A stretch of DNA of 64,000 nucleotides. It comes from Melioribacter sp051488685 (GTDB taxonomy: Bacteria > Bacteroidota > Ignavibacteria > Ignavibacteriales > Melioribacteraceae). The position numbers were made by a program, and so were the translations under genes. This document shows, piece by piece, positions 16,648-24,791 of the stretch; positions within the stretch are counted from its first letter, which is position 1, and every line of letters begins with the position of its first letter. A model generated the notes under the pieces. The model had not been told where the DNA came from. It searched no databases and saw only the letters and a program-made list of their open reading frames with translations. The stretch lies in assembly GCF_051488685.1 (NCBI RefSeq), contig NZ_JBPSEH010000001.1, forward strand, positions 186,001 to 250,000, given 5' to 3'.

Positions 16648-17616
16648 ATGAGAAAGTCCAGAAAAGAATTATTTAAACGTTTTCCCGATAACCCAATTAT
16701 TACAGTTAATGATTTGCCGTATGAAGCAAATTCAGTTTTTAATTGTGGTGTTACAAAAGCAGGCGACGAAATTATTCTTTTAATGCGAGTTGAAGACAGA
16801 AGGGGAATTTCGCATTTGACTGTAGCCCGCAGTAAAGATGGGATATCGAACTGGAAAATTGATGATAAACCGTCAATTGCACCTGAACCCGAAAAATTTC
16901 CAGAAGAAATATGGGGCATCGAAGACCCACGAATAACATACATCGACGAATTGAAAAAATACGCCATTACATACACAGCATATTCAAATGGGGGACCGTT
17001 AGTTTCGCTGGCAATGACGGAAGATTTCAAAACCTTTGAAAAATACGGTGCAATTCTTCCGCCCGAAGATAAAGACGCCGCTTTATTTCCCATAAAATTC
17101 AACAACAGATGGATTATGATTCATCGCCCCATAATTTCAACACCTCAGTCGGCTGCGCATATGTGGATATCGTATTCTCCCGATTTAATTCACTGGGGCG
17201 AGCATCGAATATTAATCAAAGCCCGTGAAGGCGCCTGGTGGGATGCAAATAAAATTGGACTTTCGCCCCCGCCACTTTTGATCCCCGAAGGATGGCTGGT
17301 TATGTATCACGGCGTAAAGAAAAATGCCAGCGGGTCACTTTATAGATTAGGCCTTTTATTACTCGATAAAGATAATCCCACAAAAGTTCTTAAACGAAGC
17401 GACGAATGGATTTTTGGTCCGCTTGAACCATACGAAACTAAAGGAGATGTGGACAATGTTGTGTTTCCCTGCGGATGGTATTCCGATGGAAAGACTCTCT
17501 ATATCTATTACGGCGCTGCAGACACTTCAATTGCCCTTGCTACTGCCGATATGAACGAAGTGCGCGAATACGTTTCAAAACTTCCTGAAGCTGAATCGCC
17601 AAAGAGGTGGGGATAA
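16648..17616 (+). CDS. GH130 glycoside phosphorylase/hydrolase
   Basis: A 322-residue five-bladed beta-propeller protein of glycoside hydrolase family 130, whose members phosphorolyse beta-mannosides (beta-1,4 or beta-1,2) to mannose-1-phosphate. Seen: the start FPDNPIITVNDLPYEANSVFN, the motif LLMRVEDRRG, the catalytic acid region WGIEDPRITYID near residue 92, and MWISYSPDLIHWGEH with further phosphate-site residues. It has no signal peptide, so it is cytoplasmic. AGGGAG lies 7 nt before the ATG. It is the second gene of an operon with the GT4 protein; the two may act on the same mannose-containing glycan. Whether phosphate (phosphorylase) or water is used needs structural inspection. Confidence 0.9.
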   Translation: MRKSRKELFKRFPDNPIITVNDLPYEANSVFNCGVTKAGDEIILLMRVEDRRGISHLTVARSKDGISNWKIDDKPSIAPEPEKFPEEIWGIEDPRITYIDELKKYAITYTAYSNGGPLVSLAMTEDFKTFEKYGAILPPEDKDAALFPIKFNNRWIMIHRPIISTPQSAAHMWISYSPDLIHWGEHRILIKAREGAWWDANKIGLSPPPLLIPEGWLVMYHGVKKNASGSLYRLGLLLLDKDNPTKVLKRSDEWIFGPLEPYETKGDVDNVVFPCGWYSDGKTLYIYYGAADTSIALATADMNEVREYVSKLPEAESPKRWG

Positions 17617-17723
17617 TTACCCCCCCCTCCTTAATTTCTTCTTTTAATTCTGAATTTTCTTTTCAAATTTTTCGATCGATATCTTTTGGTGAAAGCCTAT
17701 CATTTATCCGTGTAAACAAATTT

Positions 17724-18143
17724 TTAGATGTCGAAAACTATAATCGTTCTAAAAATGTCTCCCGCTTTTTCGATTTTAAGATTATGAAAAGTTACGGCTT
17801 TAATTTCAATTTTAATCCGTTCAGGTTCAATCGGTCCACCTTTCAGAGAAGCTATCAGTTTAATTCCACTATCTTCTTCGATTATATCCAGAAACGGAAT
17901 ATCCCGACAAAACCATTTTTTTGTAAAGAGAAAATAATTCAGTTCACTTAAGAATTCGACGAGTAAAACTTCATTGGATTGTGCAGAAAGTCGAATTTCT
18001 TTTTCCTGATCGGTCGATACTCCATACGATTCAACTACAGTTTCTTTCCATACTTCGTAAGCTGTCAGGAAAATTTCTGTAATAGAATTTCCCGAAACTT
18101 CCGCAGCTATATCAGCCGTATGTTCAATAAATTTATACGGCAT
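17724..18143 (-). CDS. Archease family protein
   Basis: A 139-residue archease, the partner that speeds up the RNA ligase RtcB and helps its GTP/metal activation. Seen: the signature start YKFIEHTADIAAEV with the conserved H-T-A-D, the metal-binding LVEFLSELNYFLFTKKW and the C-terminal KAVTFHNLKIEK followed by an acidic end (VFDI). No rtcB is in the window. The gene starts 1 nt after the stop of the small outer-membrane protein upstream, so they are co-transcribed. It converges on the GH130 gene. Confidence 0.92.
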   Translation of the reverse strand: MPYKFIEHTADIAAEVSGNSITEIFLTAYEVWKETVVESYGVSTDQEKEIRLSAQSNEVLLVEFLSELNYFLFTKKWFCRDIPFLDIIEEDSGIKLIASLKGGPIEPERIKIEIKAVTFHNLKIEKAGDIFRTIIVFDI

Positions 18144-18144
18144 A

Positions 18145-18600
18145 TCAATTCAGATAGTAACGTCCGCCGATAGCCAGATCGAGTCCCAAACTCGTAGATG
18201 GGAAAAGATTAAATACGGGTACAAATTCGAAGAAAAGATCGATTGGAATTTTATCGCTCTGGAATACCAATCCTGCCACTCCTCTTGCGCCGAATGAATT
18301 ATCAGCCCCATCGACAAATCTCATTCTCAATCCAAAACCGTAATAGAAAGGAATTGAGTATCTCGACTCGAAAACGTCGTTAATATGATACAAATAATCT
18401 GCATGGAGCGAAACGGCTGTTTTTTCTCTGGCGAATGAATAAGCAATTCCTCCGTCAACTGCAGTCGACTGGGTAAGCCAGTATTTTCCATTTATCCCTG
18501 TCGGTTCCCCAATCATAATTCCAATTCCAAATCCCTCTTTCTGTGCATGAGAATTAGATATCATGAAACAGAGAAGCAGAATTGCCAGTAATTTTTTCAT
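18145..18600 (-). CDS. Small exported beta-barrel-like protein, unknown function
   Basis: A 151-residue protein from the ATG at 18600, chosen because GTGGGG lies 7 nt upstream and the next residues form a signal peptide (MKKLLAILLLCFMISNSHAQ). A frame beginning 24 nt earlier is less likely. The mature part has alternating hydrophobic strands with glycines and aromatic ends (SLHADYLYHIND, YYGFGLRMRFVDG, LDLAIGGRYYLN), as in small outer-membrane barrels of the BAPKO_0422-like type. I do not recognise a function. It is transcribed with archease. A possible -7 element, TATTTTTG at 18641-18634, lies upstream within an inverted repeat. Confidence 0.75.
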   Translation of the reverse strand: MKKLLAILLLCFMISNSHAQKEGFGIGIMIGEPTGINGKYWLTQSTAVDGGIAYSFAREKTAVSLHADYLYHINDVFESRYSIPFYYGFGLRMRFVDGADNSFGARGVAGLVFQSDKIPIDLFFEFVPVFNLFPSTSLGLDLAIGGRYYLN

Positions 18601-18635
18601 ATAAACCCCACTGATGATTTGCAAAATTTAATACA

Positions 18636-18680
18636 AAAATAGTAAAAGAAATTAATTCCTTCGATAGTTTTTACTATTTT
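18636..18680. promoter_or_regulatory. 12-bp inverted repeat in a divergent promoter region
   Basis: AAAATAGTAAAA (18636-18647) and TTTTACTATTTT (18669-18680) form perfect arms around a 21-nt centre, between the divergent small barrel gene and the GlmU-like gene. The left arm overlaps a candidate -7 element for the minus-strand gene. The half-site matches the palindrome before mlaE at 4885-4903. It could be an operator; no regulator is known. Confidence 0.4.
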
Positions 18681-18722
18681 CATTAATCGAAAATTACAAA
18701 ATTAACCAGTCAGAGGTTTTAG

Positions 18723-20231
18723 ATGTCCGTCAATAATAATTTCAAGGAATTAACAGATGAATATTCGGATTCATTTGACAATACAAAAAAAGAAACAGCA
18801 ATTATACTTGCTGCAGGGCATGGAAAAAGAATCAAATCGAAAGTCTCCAAAATGTTACATAAAATATGGGAAGTTCCTACAGTAGAGCGGGTTTACAATG
18901 CCTGTCAGCGCGGACTTCAAAATGCTAACACAATTCTTGTAGTCGGCATAAAAGCTGACGACGTAATTAAAACAATAGGGAAAAAAGAATCTTTAATTTA
19001 TGCATATCAGGAACAGCAGCTGGGCACAGGCCACGCTGTCCAAATTGCGCTTGAAAAAATCGATGCCACTCAATACAATGGAAATGTTTTTATCTTTCCC
19101 GGCGACATGGGATTAATCGACGCTGAGACTGTTGAATTTTTCAGGAATAAATTCCTCGAATCCTCATCGGATATGATGGTATTAACTGGAATCTACGAAG
19201 GAGACATTGAGAAAAATTATTACGGCAGAATTGTGCGCGTTAAAGATAAAGATGCCGACGGCAATTCTTCTGTTAACGATAGAGGCAATGTTATTGAAAT
19301 AATCGAATATAAAGATATTCTGAACTTAAGCGACACGGAACCTTATTTCACTTATTACAAAGGGAAAAAATATTCATTTACAAAACAAGAGCTCCTCGAA
19401 ATAAGGGAATTCAATAGTGGTGTGTTCGCTTTTCGATTCAAACCGCTCTCGGAATTAATAAATAAAATATCGAGCGACAACGCCCAGAAAGAGATCTACC
19501 TGACAGACCTGATATCATTATTTAACCGGAATGGATACAGAGTTTCTGCCGTAACTCCAGAATCTCAGTATGTTCTTATGGGCTTCAACAATAAATCTGT
19601 TTTACGTGAGATGGACAATATTGCAAGAGAGCTGGCTTACAATAAACTGAAAGACATCGTAATGATTCACGACCCTGAAGACTTTTTTATCGACGATGCG
19701 GTTATCGATTATATACTCGAAATGGACAGGCAAGGAGAACCTCTCGATATTGAAATAGGAAAAGGTGCATATATTGGTAAAGGTGTAAAACCGAATTACA
19801 ATGTTAAGTTCAACAAAAATTGTTTTTTGCTCGGCTCGATTGAACTCGGTAGGAATATTATTATTCACGATGGAGCGCATTTATCCTGTTTTGAAAATCA
19901 AAAGATAACAATCGGGGACAACACACAAATATTCTGGAACGACGTTATAAAAGGTCGGGTTAAAATCGGGAACAATTGTGCAATCGAATCTGGCGTTCGA
20001 ATTACAGGCAGCGACGATTCTCCTGTCGTTATCGGGAACGATGTTACGATAAAAGGAACTACTTATATTTTTGGCACTGAAATCGGGGAGAATTTACTGA
20101 TAGAACATTCCGTCTTAATAAACAAAACTGTAAAGAATCCCAATACCGATGGCTCGCTCTTTAAAGTGCGATTTTATATTCCAGAGGCGGAGGGGGTTAA
20201 TGCGATTGAAGATAAAAAAGCCCACCTGTAG
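18723..20231 (+). CDS. GlmU-like nucleotidyltransferase with left-handed beta-helix
   Basis: A 502-residue sugar-1-phosphate nucleotidyltransferase, most like the GlmU uridyltransferase (UDP-GlcNAc synthesis). Seen: LAAGHGKRIKSKVSKMLH near residue 30, with the signature G-x-G-x-R-x(n)-K; the UTP/sugar site YQEQQLGTGHAVQIAL; FIFPGDMGLI with its metal Asp; and EFNSGVFAF. From about residue 360 a left-handed beta-helix of hexapeptide-like repeats follows (for example ITIGDNTQIFWNDVIKG). The C-terminal part looks shorter and lacks an obvious GlmU acetyltransferase active-site run, so acetylation is doubtful. It may therefore be monofunctional or a paralogue. The last codons lie within the rpsT terminator. 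Confidence 0.85.
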   Translation: MSVNNNFKELTDEYSDSFDNTKKETAIILAAGHGKRIKSKVSKMLHKIWEVPTVERVYNACQRGLQNANTILVVGIKADDVIKTIGKKESLIYAYQEQQLGTGHAVQIALEKIDATQYNGNVFIFPGDMGLIDAETVEFFRNKFLESSSDMMVLTGIYEGDIEKNYYGRIVRVKDKDADGNSSVNDRGNVIEIIEYKDILNLSDTEPYFTYYKGKKYSFTKQELLEIREFNSGVFAFRFKPLSELINKISSDNAQKEIYLTDLISLFNRNGYRVSAVTPESQYVLMGFNNKSVLREMDNIARELAYNKLKDIVMIHDPEDFFIDDAVIDYILEMDRQGEPLDIEIGKGAYIGKGVKPNYNVKFNKNCFLLGSIELGRNIIIHDGAHLSCFENQKITIGDNTQIFWNDVIKGRVKIGNNCAIESGVRITGSDDSPVVIGNDVTIKGTTYIFGTEIGENLLIEHSVLINKTVKNPNTDGSLFKVRFYIPEAEGVNAIEDKKAHL

Positions 20232-20243
20232 TGGAGGGCTTTA
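20212..20243 (-). terminator. Intrinsic terminator of rpsT
   Basis: Minus strand: AAAGCCCTCC...GGTGGGCTTTTTT forms a stem of seven pairs plus two after one mismatch, followed by six U. It lies 28 nt beyond the rpsT stop and overlaps the final codons of the convergent GlmU-like gene. On the plus strand the same hairpin has only three U, so it would serve that direction weakly. Confidence 0.8.
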
Positions 20244-20270
20244 ATCTGAAAATTCAAATTAAATAAGATT

Positions 20271-20537
20271 TTATTCGGCTTTGGCAGTCAATTTGTTAAC
20301 AAATTTTGTCAAAGCGGCCTTTTTACGCGCAGCATTGTTTTTATGAATTCTTCCTCTGGCAGATTCTTTGTCGAGAGTCGAAACAGCTTCTTTCAAATTC
20401 TTTTCAGCTACTTCTACATTCTCGGAAGAATAGACTTTCTTAATCAACGTTTTTACTTTAGAAAGCGCGGCTTTATTCCTTTTTGTTCTTTTTTCTGTCT
20501 GACGTATTCTCTTAATTGCCGACTTATGATGAGCCAT
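20271..20537 (-). CDS. rpsT: 30S ribosomal protein S20
   Basis: Primary 16S rRNA-binding protein of the small subunit. The 88-residue lysine-rich helical protein starts AHHKSAIKRIRQTEKRTKRN after the initiator Met and carries the later family pattern KGRIHKNNAARKKAAL (here ARGRIHKNNAARKKAAL). It is monocistronic on the minus strand, with its own terminator downstream. It is divergent from queE. Confidence 0.98.
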   Translation of the reverse strand: MAHHKSAIKRIRQTEKRTKRNKAALSKVKTLIKKVYSSENVEVAEKNLKEAVSTLDKESARGRIHKNNAARKKAALTKFVNKLTAKAE

Positions 20538-20670
20538 TAATCTGATTTCCTGATTTTATTAAAAAAAACGTTCGTAAATATATTTTCTTTTTCATTCTAA
20601 ATCAACTCCAGAGTCCAGCTTTAATCTGACACGGGATATTATTATTTTGAGCAGTTAAAAAAAAAAGATT

Positions 20671-21309
20671 ATGCTGAAGGTAAACGAAATATATTTTTCG
20701 ATACAGGGCGAAAGCTCGCGGGCTGGAATTCCCTGCGTTTTTGTGCGTCTTACTTATTGTAATTTAAGATGTACATACTGCGATACCGAGTATGCTTTTT
20801 ATGAAGGCGTTGAAATGAGTATCGAAGAAATTATCGAAAAAGTGAGTCAGTACAGCTGCAAATTAGTGGAAATCACAGGCGGGGAACCCCTCGTTCAGAA
20901 AGAATCACTCGATCTAATGAAAATATTATGCGATAAAGGTTACGAAGTAATGCTCGAAACCAGTGGCAGCTTACCCATCGACAAAGTAGACAGACGTGTT
21001 ATGATTATCATGGATTTAAAATGCCCTTCGAGTAAAATGGAAAAGAAAAACCGTTATGAAAATATCAAATACCTCAAACCTGGCGACGAAGTTAAATTTG
21101 TCATCGGCGATCGAGAAGATTATGAATGGAGTCTGAAAAAAATTAAAGAATTTGAACTCGACCAGAAATGCGGCATTCTCTTTTCGGTCGTATTTGGAAA
21201 ACTGGAGCCGGTCACGCTGGTAAACTGGATTCTGGAGGACAAGCTTAATGTCCGTTTTCAGCTTCAAATGCATAAATATATCTGGAAACCAGAAACTAAA
21301 GGTGTATAA
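20671..21309 (+). CDS. queE: 7-carboxy-7-deazaguanine synthase
   Basis: Radical SAM enzyme that turns 6-carboxytetrahydropterin into 7-carboxy-7-deazaguanine on the way to preQ0 and queuosine. Seen: FSIQGESSRAGIPCVFVRL, the 4Fe-4S motif C-x3-C-x2-C (C30, C34, C37), the GGEPL SAM-binding motif (ITGGEPLVQ) and MDLKCPSS. The length of 212 residues is typical. Its TAA overlaps the ATG of queD (TAATG), so translation is coupled. queC and queF are not in the window. Confidence 0.96.
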   Translation: MLKVNEIYFSIQGESSRAGIPCVFVRLTYCNLRCTYCDTEYAFYEGVEMSIEEIIEKVSQYSCKLVEITGGEPLVQKESLDLMKILCDKGYEVMLETSGSLPIDKVDRRVMIIMDLKCPSSKMEKKNRYENIKYLKPGDEVKFVIGDREDYEWSLKKIKEFELDQKCGILFSVVFGKLEPVTLVNWILEDKLNVRFQLQMHKYIWKPETKGV

Positions 21310-21725
21310 TGAAAATAGCAAAAGAATTCAAATGGGAAATGGGTCATCGTCTTCCTTTTCATAAAGGGAAATGCAGAAATCTACACGGTCACACATATCG
21401 CTGCATGGTTGAAATTGACGGCACAACGGATCAAAACGGCATGGTACTCGACTACTATGAATTAAAAAGAATAATCGACCCGATAATTGAAGAAATGGAT
21501 CATTCTTTTATGGTCTGTTCAAAAGACACTGAATTAATGAATCTTTTAAGGTCTCTCGATAGCAAAACCGTGATTGTCGATTTTGATTCGACTGCCGAAA
21601 ATATTTGTATTTATTTATTAGACAGAATAAAAAAAGCCGGACTTCCAGAGAATATTAATAAAGTGAAAGTCCGTGTGCTTGAAACCGAAAACAGTTATGC
21701 TGAAGAAGAATTAAGTTTGAGGTGA
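21309..21725 (+). CDS. queD: 6-carboxy-5,6,7,8-tetrahydropterin synthase
   Basis: Converts 7,8-dihydroneopterin triphosphate to 6-carboxytetrahydropterin, the step before QueE. Seen: zinc-ligand histidines in KWEMGHRL and LHGHTYRC, the catalytic cysteine in HKGKCRN, GMVLDYYELKRI, the DHSFMV histidine, and the C-terminal VRVLETENSYAEE glutamate region. At 138 residues it has family length. It overlaps queE by one base and overlaps the 3' end of the convergent sirtuin gene by 15 nt. Confidence 0.96.
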   Translation: MKIAKEFKWEMGHRLPFHKGKCRNLHGHTYRCMVEIDGTTDQNGMVLDYYELKRIIDPIIEEMDHSFMVCSKDTELMNLLRSLDSKTVIVDFDSTAENICIYLLDRIKKAGLPENINKVKVRVLETENSYAEEELSLR

Positions 21726-22469
21726 TTTAATTTCGCTAACTGCTTCGACAATCAGCGGCAAAACAGTGCCTGCTTTTTCGAAAATCGAATAGTTCACCAC
21801 GCTACTGATTTCTGTGGGTTCAATATTAATCTCAACAAGATATGAACCCGATTCTCTGGCGGTAAATGGTATATAAGCTGCAGGATAGACGACTGCGGAG
21901 GTACCCACAACAAAACAGATATCGCTCAAAGCTGCCGCCTCTTCGCCGCCTTTAAATTGATCCTGAGGTAGCATTTCGCCGAACCAGACAACATCTGGAC
22001 GAATTAACCCACCGCATTTTTCGCACTTCGGAATACCACCCCGAAATTCTAATTCAGGCGAATTGTAAAAAGTCCTGCATTCGATACAGTAATTACGTTC
22101 GATATTTCCATGTAGTTCGAATATCTTCGATGAACCTGCTCTTCTGTGAAGATTATCGATATTTTGAGTAACTACAGTTACGTCGTAGTATTTTTCCAGC
22201 TGAGCAATAGCCAGATGAGCCGGATTCGGCTTTGTGCTGGATATAATTTCTTGACGGTGTTTGTACCAATCCCAAACTAATTTTGGATTTCTCAGAAAAG
22301 CGTCGAAGTTTGCCAGTTCTTCGGGTTTCATCTTATTCCAGATACCGTCCTGTCCGCGAAAAGTAGCGATGCCGCTTTCGGCAGAAATTCCAGCACCTGT
22401 AAAAAAAACTAACTTTTCGGCACTCCTTAGTTTCTCAATAAATTCTTCTTTCAATTCCTCGCGTTTCAT
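21711..22469 (-). CDS. cobB: Sir2-family NAD-dependent protein deacylase (class III-like)
   Basis: NAD-dependent lysine deacylase. Seen: GAGISAESGIATFRG, TQNIDNLHRRAG (Q102, N103, D105), catalytic H120 in FELHGN, and a zinc site of two Cys pairs (C128/C131, and CEKC near residues 154-157). Tyr69 and Arg72 (WYKHR) form the Y-x2-R pair that marks the desuccinylase/demalonylase (SIRT5/CobB) class. Length 252. It is the last gene of a five-gene minus-strand run and starts 1 nt after the TPR gene's stop. The cobB symbol follows the E. coli deacylase. Confidence 0.93.
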   Translation of the reverse strand: MKREELKEEFIEKLRSAEKLVFFTGAGISAESGIATFRGQDGIWNKMKPEELANFDAFLRNPKLVWDWYKHRQEIISSTKPNPAHLAIAQLEKYYDVTVVTQNIDNLHRRAGSSKIFELHGNIERNYCIECRTFYNSPELEFRGGIPKCEKCGGLIRPDVVWFGEMLPQDQFKGGEEAAALSDICFVVGTSAVVYPAAYIPFTARESGSYLVEINIEPTEISSVVNYSIFEKAGTVLPLIVEAVSEIKSPQT

Positions 22470-22470
22470 A

Positions 22471-23244
22471 TCATTTGTTTTTGATTTTGTTTAACAATTC
22501 TCTGGCTTCCTGCTTTCTGATAGCATCGTCTTCGTCTTCAATTGGACTTTCGAGAGCTTTATTTAACACTTTCCGAGCAGTTTCATAGTCATCTTCACGA
22601 ATTAATGAGTGCGCATAATCGACATAAAACATTACGAAATTCGGTTTAAGTTCGATCGCCTTTTTATATTCTTTAATGGCAATTTCATTATCTGCCCAGC
22701 CGAGTCCGAGAACTGATCGGGCGGGTTTCCATTTTTCACTGGTTTTGGCATGCGTACGAGCCAGTACATAATGGGCAATTGCTTGAATGTCGTTGCCGCC
22801 GTTGCCCAATTGAATTGCTTTTTCGAGGTCAGCTTTGACGGAATTTACTACTGAGGCTACCGAAAATACTCCTTTATAAAGGGCAATTCTACCATTGGCA
22901 ATAGCTCTTCTCAAGTAATTAACTGATTTATTAGGAGCAGCTTTAACAGCTTTCTCGGCATATTCGAGAGCTTTCTGAAACATTTTAAGTTGTTCGTCCT
23001 TTTGTTCATCTGTACTCGATGGCATGTGTTCCCCGATGTCCACATAAGCACGACTGATGCGCCAGAGTATTTCATAATTACCTGGCTCCAGCTTCTCGGC
23101 TCTATTGTAGAGCTCAAGTGCTTTTTGATTGTCAAACGATTTGTAATAAGAATCGCCTTTCGAAATCAGTTCATCGACAGTTTGAGCCATCTGGGCATAG
23201 AGAGGTAATAATAATAGAAGTAAAACGACATTTAGCTTTTTCAT
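22471..23244 (-). CDS. Exported TPR protein
   Basis: A 257-residue protein with a signal peptide (KKLNVVLLLLLLPLYAQMAQ) and TPR-type helical repeats: DSYYKSFDNQKALELYNRA, YEILWRISRAYVDIGEH, AIKEYKKAIELKPNFVMFY and YETARKVLNKALE. Such proteins act as periplasmic scaffolds; the partner is not evident. It is followed directly by the sirtuin gene and preceded by the YhaM-like gene 15 nt away, so it belongs to the same operon. Confidence 0.82.
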   Translation of the reverse strand: MKKLNVVLLLLLLPLYAQMAQTVDELISKGDSYYKSFDNQKALELYNRAEKLEPGNYEILWRISRAYVDIGEHMPSSTDEQKDEQLKMFQKALEYAEKAVKAAPNKSVNYLRRAIANGRIALYKGVFSVASVVNSVKADLEKAIQLGNGGNDIQAIAHYVLARTHAKTSEKWKPARSVLGLGWADNEIAIKEYKKAIELKPNFVMFYVDYAHSLIREDDYETARKVLNKALESPIEDEDDAIRKQEARELLNKIKNK

Positions 23245-23259
23245 AACAACCCCGCCTTT

Positions 23260-24264
23260 TTATGGATGGTTACCTTCCTCGTTAATTTTGCCCTCGTCTG
23301 TTTCGTTTTTTTGGAGACCATCGGGAATATAGAGATTAGTTTCTGCCAGGTAAATATATTTAGTCCATTTTTTATCGCTCTCGCTTTCGGCAAGAATTGC
23401 ATGCTTGTATGCATTAGCTTTTGCACTCAGTTCGTCAGACTGGTAGAGAACAATAGCTTCGAGTGTTTTGGGAACAACAGGCGATGCAAATTCGAGTTTG
23501 CCCTGATGACTCAAAATCAAATGGAGTATTTGATTCTTCAATTCTTCAGGGAAACCTTCAATTTTATCGATTGCTTTTTCCACCTCGATTGCTGCAATTG
23601 TTATATGCCCAAGCAGACTACCTTTATCCGTATATCCGAAAGCTTTTCGATAATCCAGCTCTTCTGTCTTGCCAATATCATGCAACAAAGCACCCGTAAT
23701 CAAAAGGTCGCGATTTATTTCGGGATGAAAAGTTGCCATCAGATCACAAATTTTTACTATTTCAAGTGTATGTTCAAGCAGACCATGTAGATATGCATGA
23801 TGCCACGATTTACCTGCCGGTGTCATTAAAAATCGTTCTTTGAGCTGGCCGTCGAAAATCGAATCAATTAATTTCTTCAAAAATTCATTTTGAATTGAGT
23901 CTGTCACGCGGTTAAATTCGTCGAGCATTTCATCGAGCGGCCTCTTAGATGCGGGCAAAAAATCTTCGAGCTGAACTTCGTCGGTTTCATTTGCAACCCT
24001 CAATCTCGTAATTTTTATTTGTTGTTCGCCGTTGTATTCTGAAATTGTACCCTGAATTTTAATAATTCTCCCCGGCTCAAGTTCATTTTTGATTTCGTCG
24101 AAATTTTCCCACATCACCGCTGGAAAAGTCATCGTTTTATCTTTGAGTTCCAGCGATAAATACGGTTGACCATTTTTCTTGGTTTTAAGTTCGACCTTCG
24201 AAATCAACAAAAAAGCAATAAATTCTTCATTGGGACTTACTTCGTTTATCCTTTTAATTTCCAT
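23260..24264 (-). CDS. YhaM-like 3'-5' exoribonuclease (OB fold + HD domain)
   Basis: A 334-residue protein. Residues of about 15-95 form an OB-type nucleic-acid-binding fold (FLLISKVELKTKKNGQPYLSLELKD). Residues of about 155-290 form an HD phosphohydrolase domain with metal ligands HHAYLHGLLEHT, LLHDIGK and ILSHQG. This architecture matches YhaM/CBF1, which degrades single-stranded RNA and DNA from the 3' end. It sits 5 nt after a NusG-like gene and before the TPR gene. The last residues (after about 310) are acidic and variable. Confidence 0.88.
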   Translation of the reverse strand: MEIKRINEVSPNEEFIAFLLISKVELKTKKNGQPYLSLELKDKTMTFPAVMWENFDEIKNELEPGRIIKIQGTISEYNGEQQIKITRLRVANETDEVQLEDFLPASKRPLDEMLDEFNRVTDSIQNEFLKKLIDSIFDGQLKERFLMTPAGKSWHHAYLHGLLEHTLEIVKICDLMATFHPEINRDLLITGALLHDIGKTEELDYRKAFGYTDKGSLLGHITIAAIEVEKAIDKIEGFPEELKNQILHLILSHQGKLEFASPVVPKTLEAIVLYQSDELSAKANAYKHAILAESESDKKWTKYIYLAETNLYIPDGLQKNETDEGKINEEGNHP

Positions 24265-24269
24265 AACTG

Positions 24270-24782
24270 TTACACCTGTTTAACCACGCAGTTTGCAGGA
24301 AGCTTTAAGAGTATTGAGCGTTTGAGAAGATCGACACTAACAGAAAGCCACTTTTCGTTGTTGTATTGAGTTACCTGCCCAATAATTCCTGTAAAAGGTC
24401 CTTCGATTATTTTAACTTTTGTGCCGATCTCAATTTTGTTGGACACAAAGACTTGTGGTTTTTCCTGCAGTAAAATTTTGATGTTATCGATTTGCCATTC
24501 AGGAATAATCGACGGCTTACCTTCGCTGCAAATTGTTCTGACGATAGAAGGTTGATGCAGCGCAATAAGTCGTTCTTTTTCATCGGCTTTAATAAAAATA
24601 TAACTACGGAAGAGTGGTTCTTTAATAACCTTTTTACGGTCACTCCATTTACGAACAACTTCAATTACGGGAAGGTAATGCTCGATAAAGAGTTCATGAA
24701 GTTGTTGCTGGGCTTTAAATTCGTGCCTCGGTTTTGTATAGAGCGCAAACCAGTTTCGTTTGTGCGCGTCTCTTTCAATCAT
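24270..24782 (-). CDS. NusG-like antitermination factor (UpxY type)
   Basis: A 170-residue NusG paralogue. Seen: the NGN domain start NWFALYTKPRHEFKAQQQL, the segment PLFRSYIFIKAD (about residues 56-67), and a C-terminal KOW domain (IGTKVKIIEGPFTGIIGQV). UpxY proteins in Bacteroides antagonise termination in capsule operons. No polysaccharide operon is next to this gene; it is followed by yhaM-, TPR- and sirtuin-type genes, so a target cannot be assigned from context. It starts 9 nt after the histidine kinase stop. Confidence 0.88.
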   Translation of the reverse strand: MIERDAHKRNWFALYTKPRHEFKAQQQLHELFIEHYLPVIEVVRKWSDRKKVIKEPLFRSYIFIKADEKERLIALHQPSIVRTICSEGKPSIIPEWQIDNIKILLQEKPQVFVSNKIEIGTKVKIIEGPFTGIIGQVTQYNNEKWLSVSVDLLKRSILLKLPANCVVKQV

Positions 24783-24791
24783 TTTATACCC

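Noticed and set aside
23266..23790. 174-codon plus-strand frame
   Set aside because: It is antisense to the YhaM-like gene, which has clear domain motifs; no independent support.
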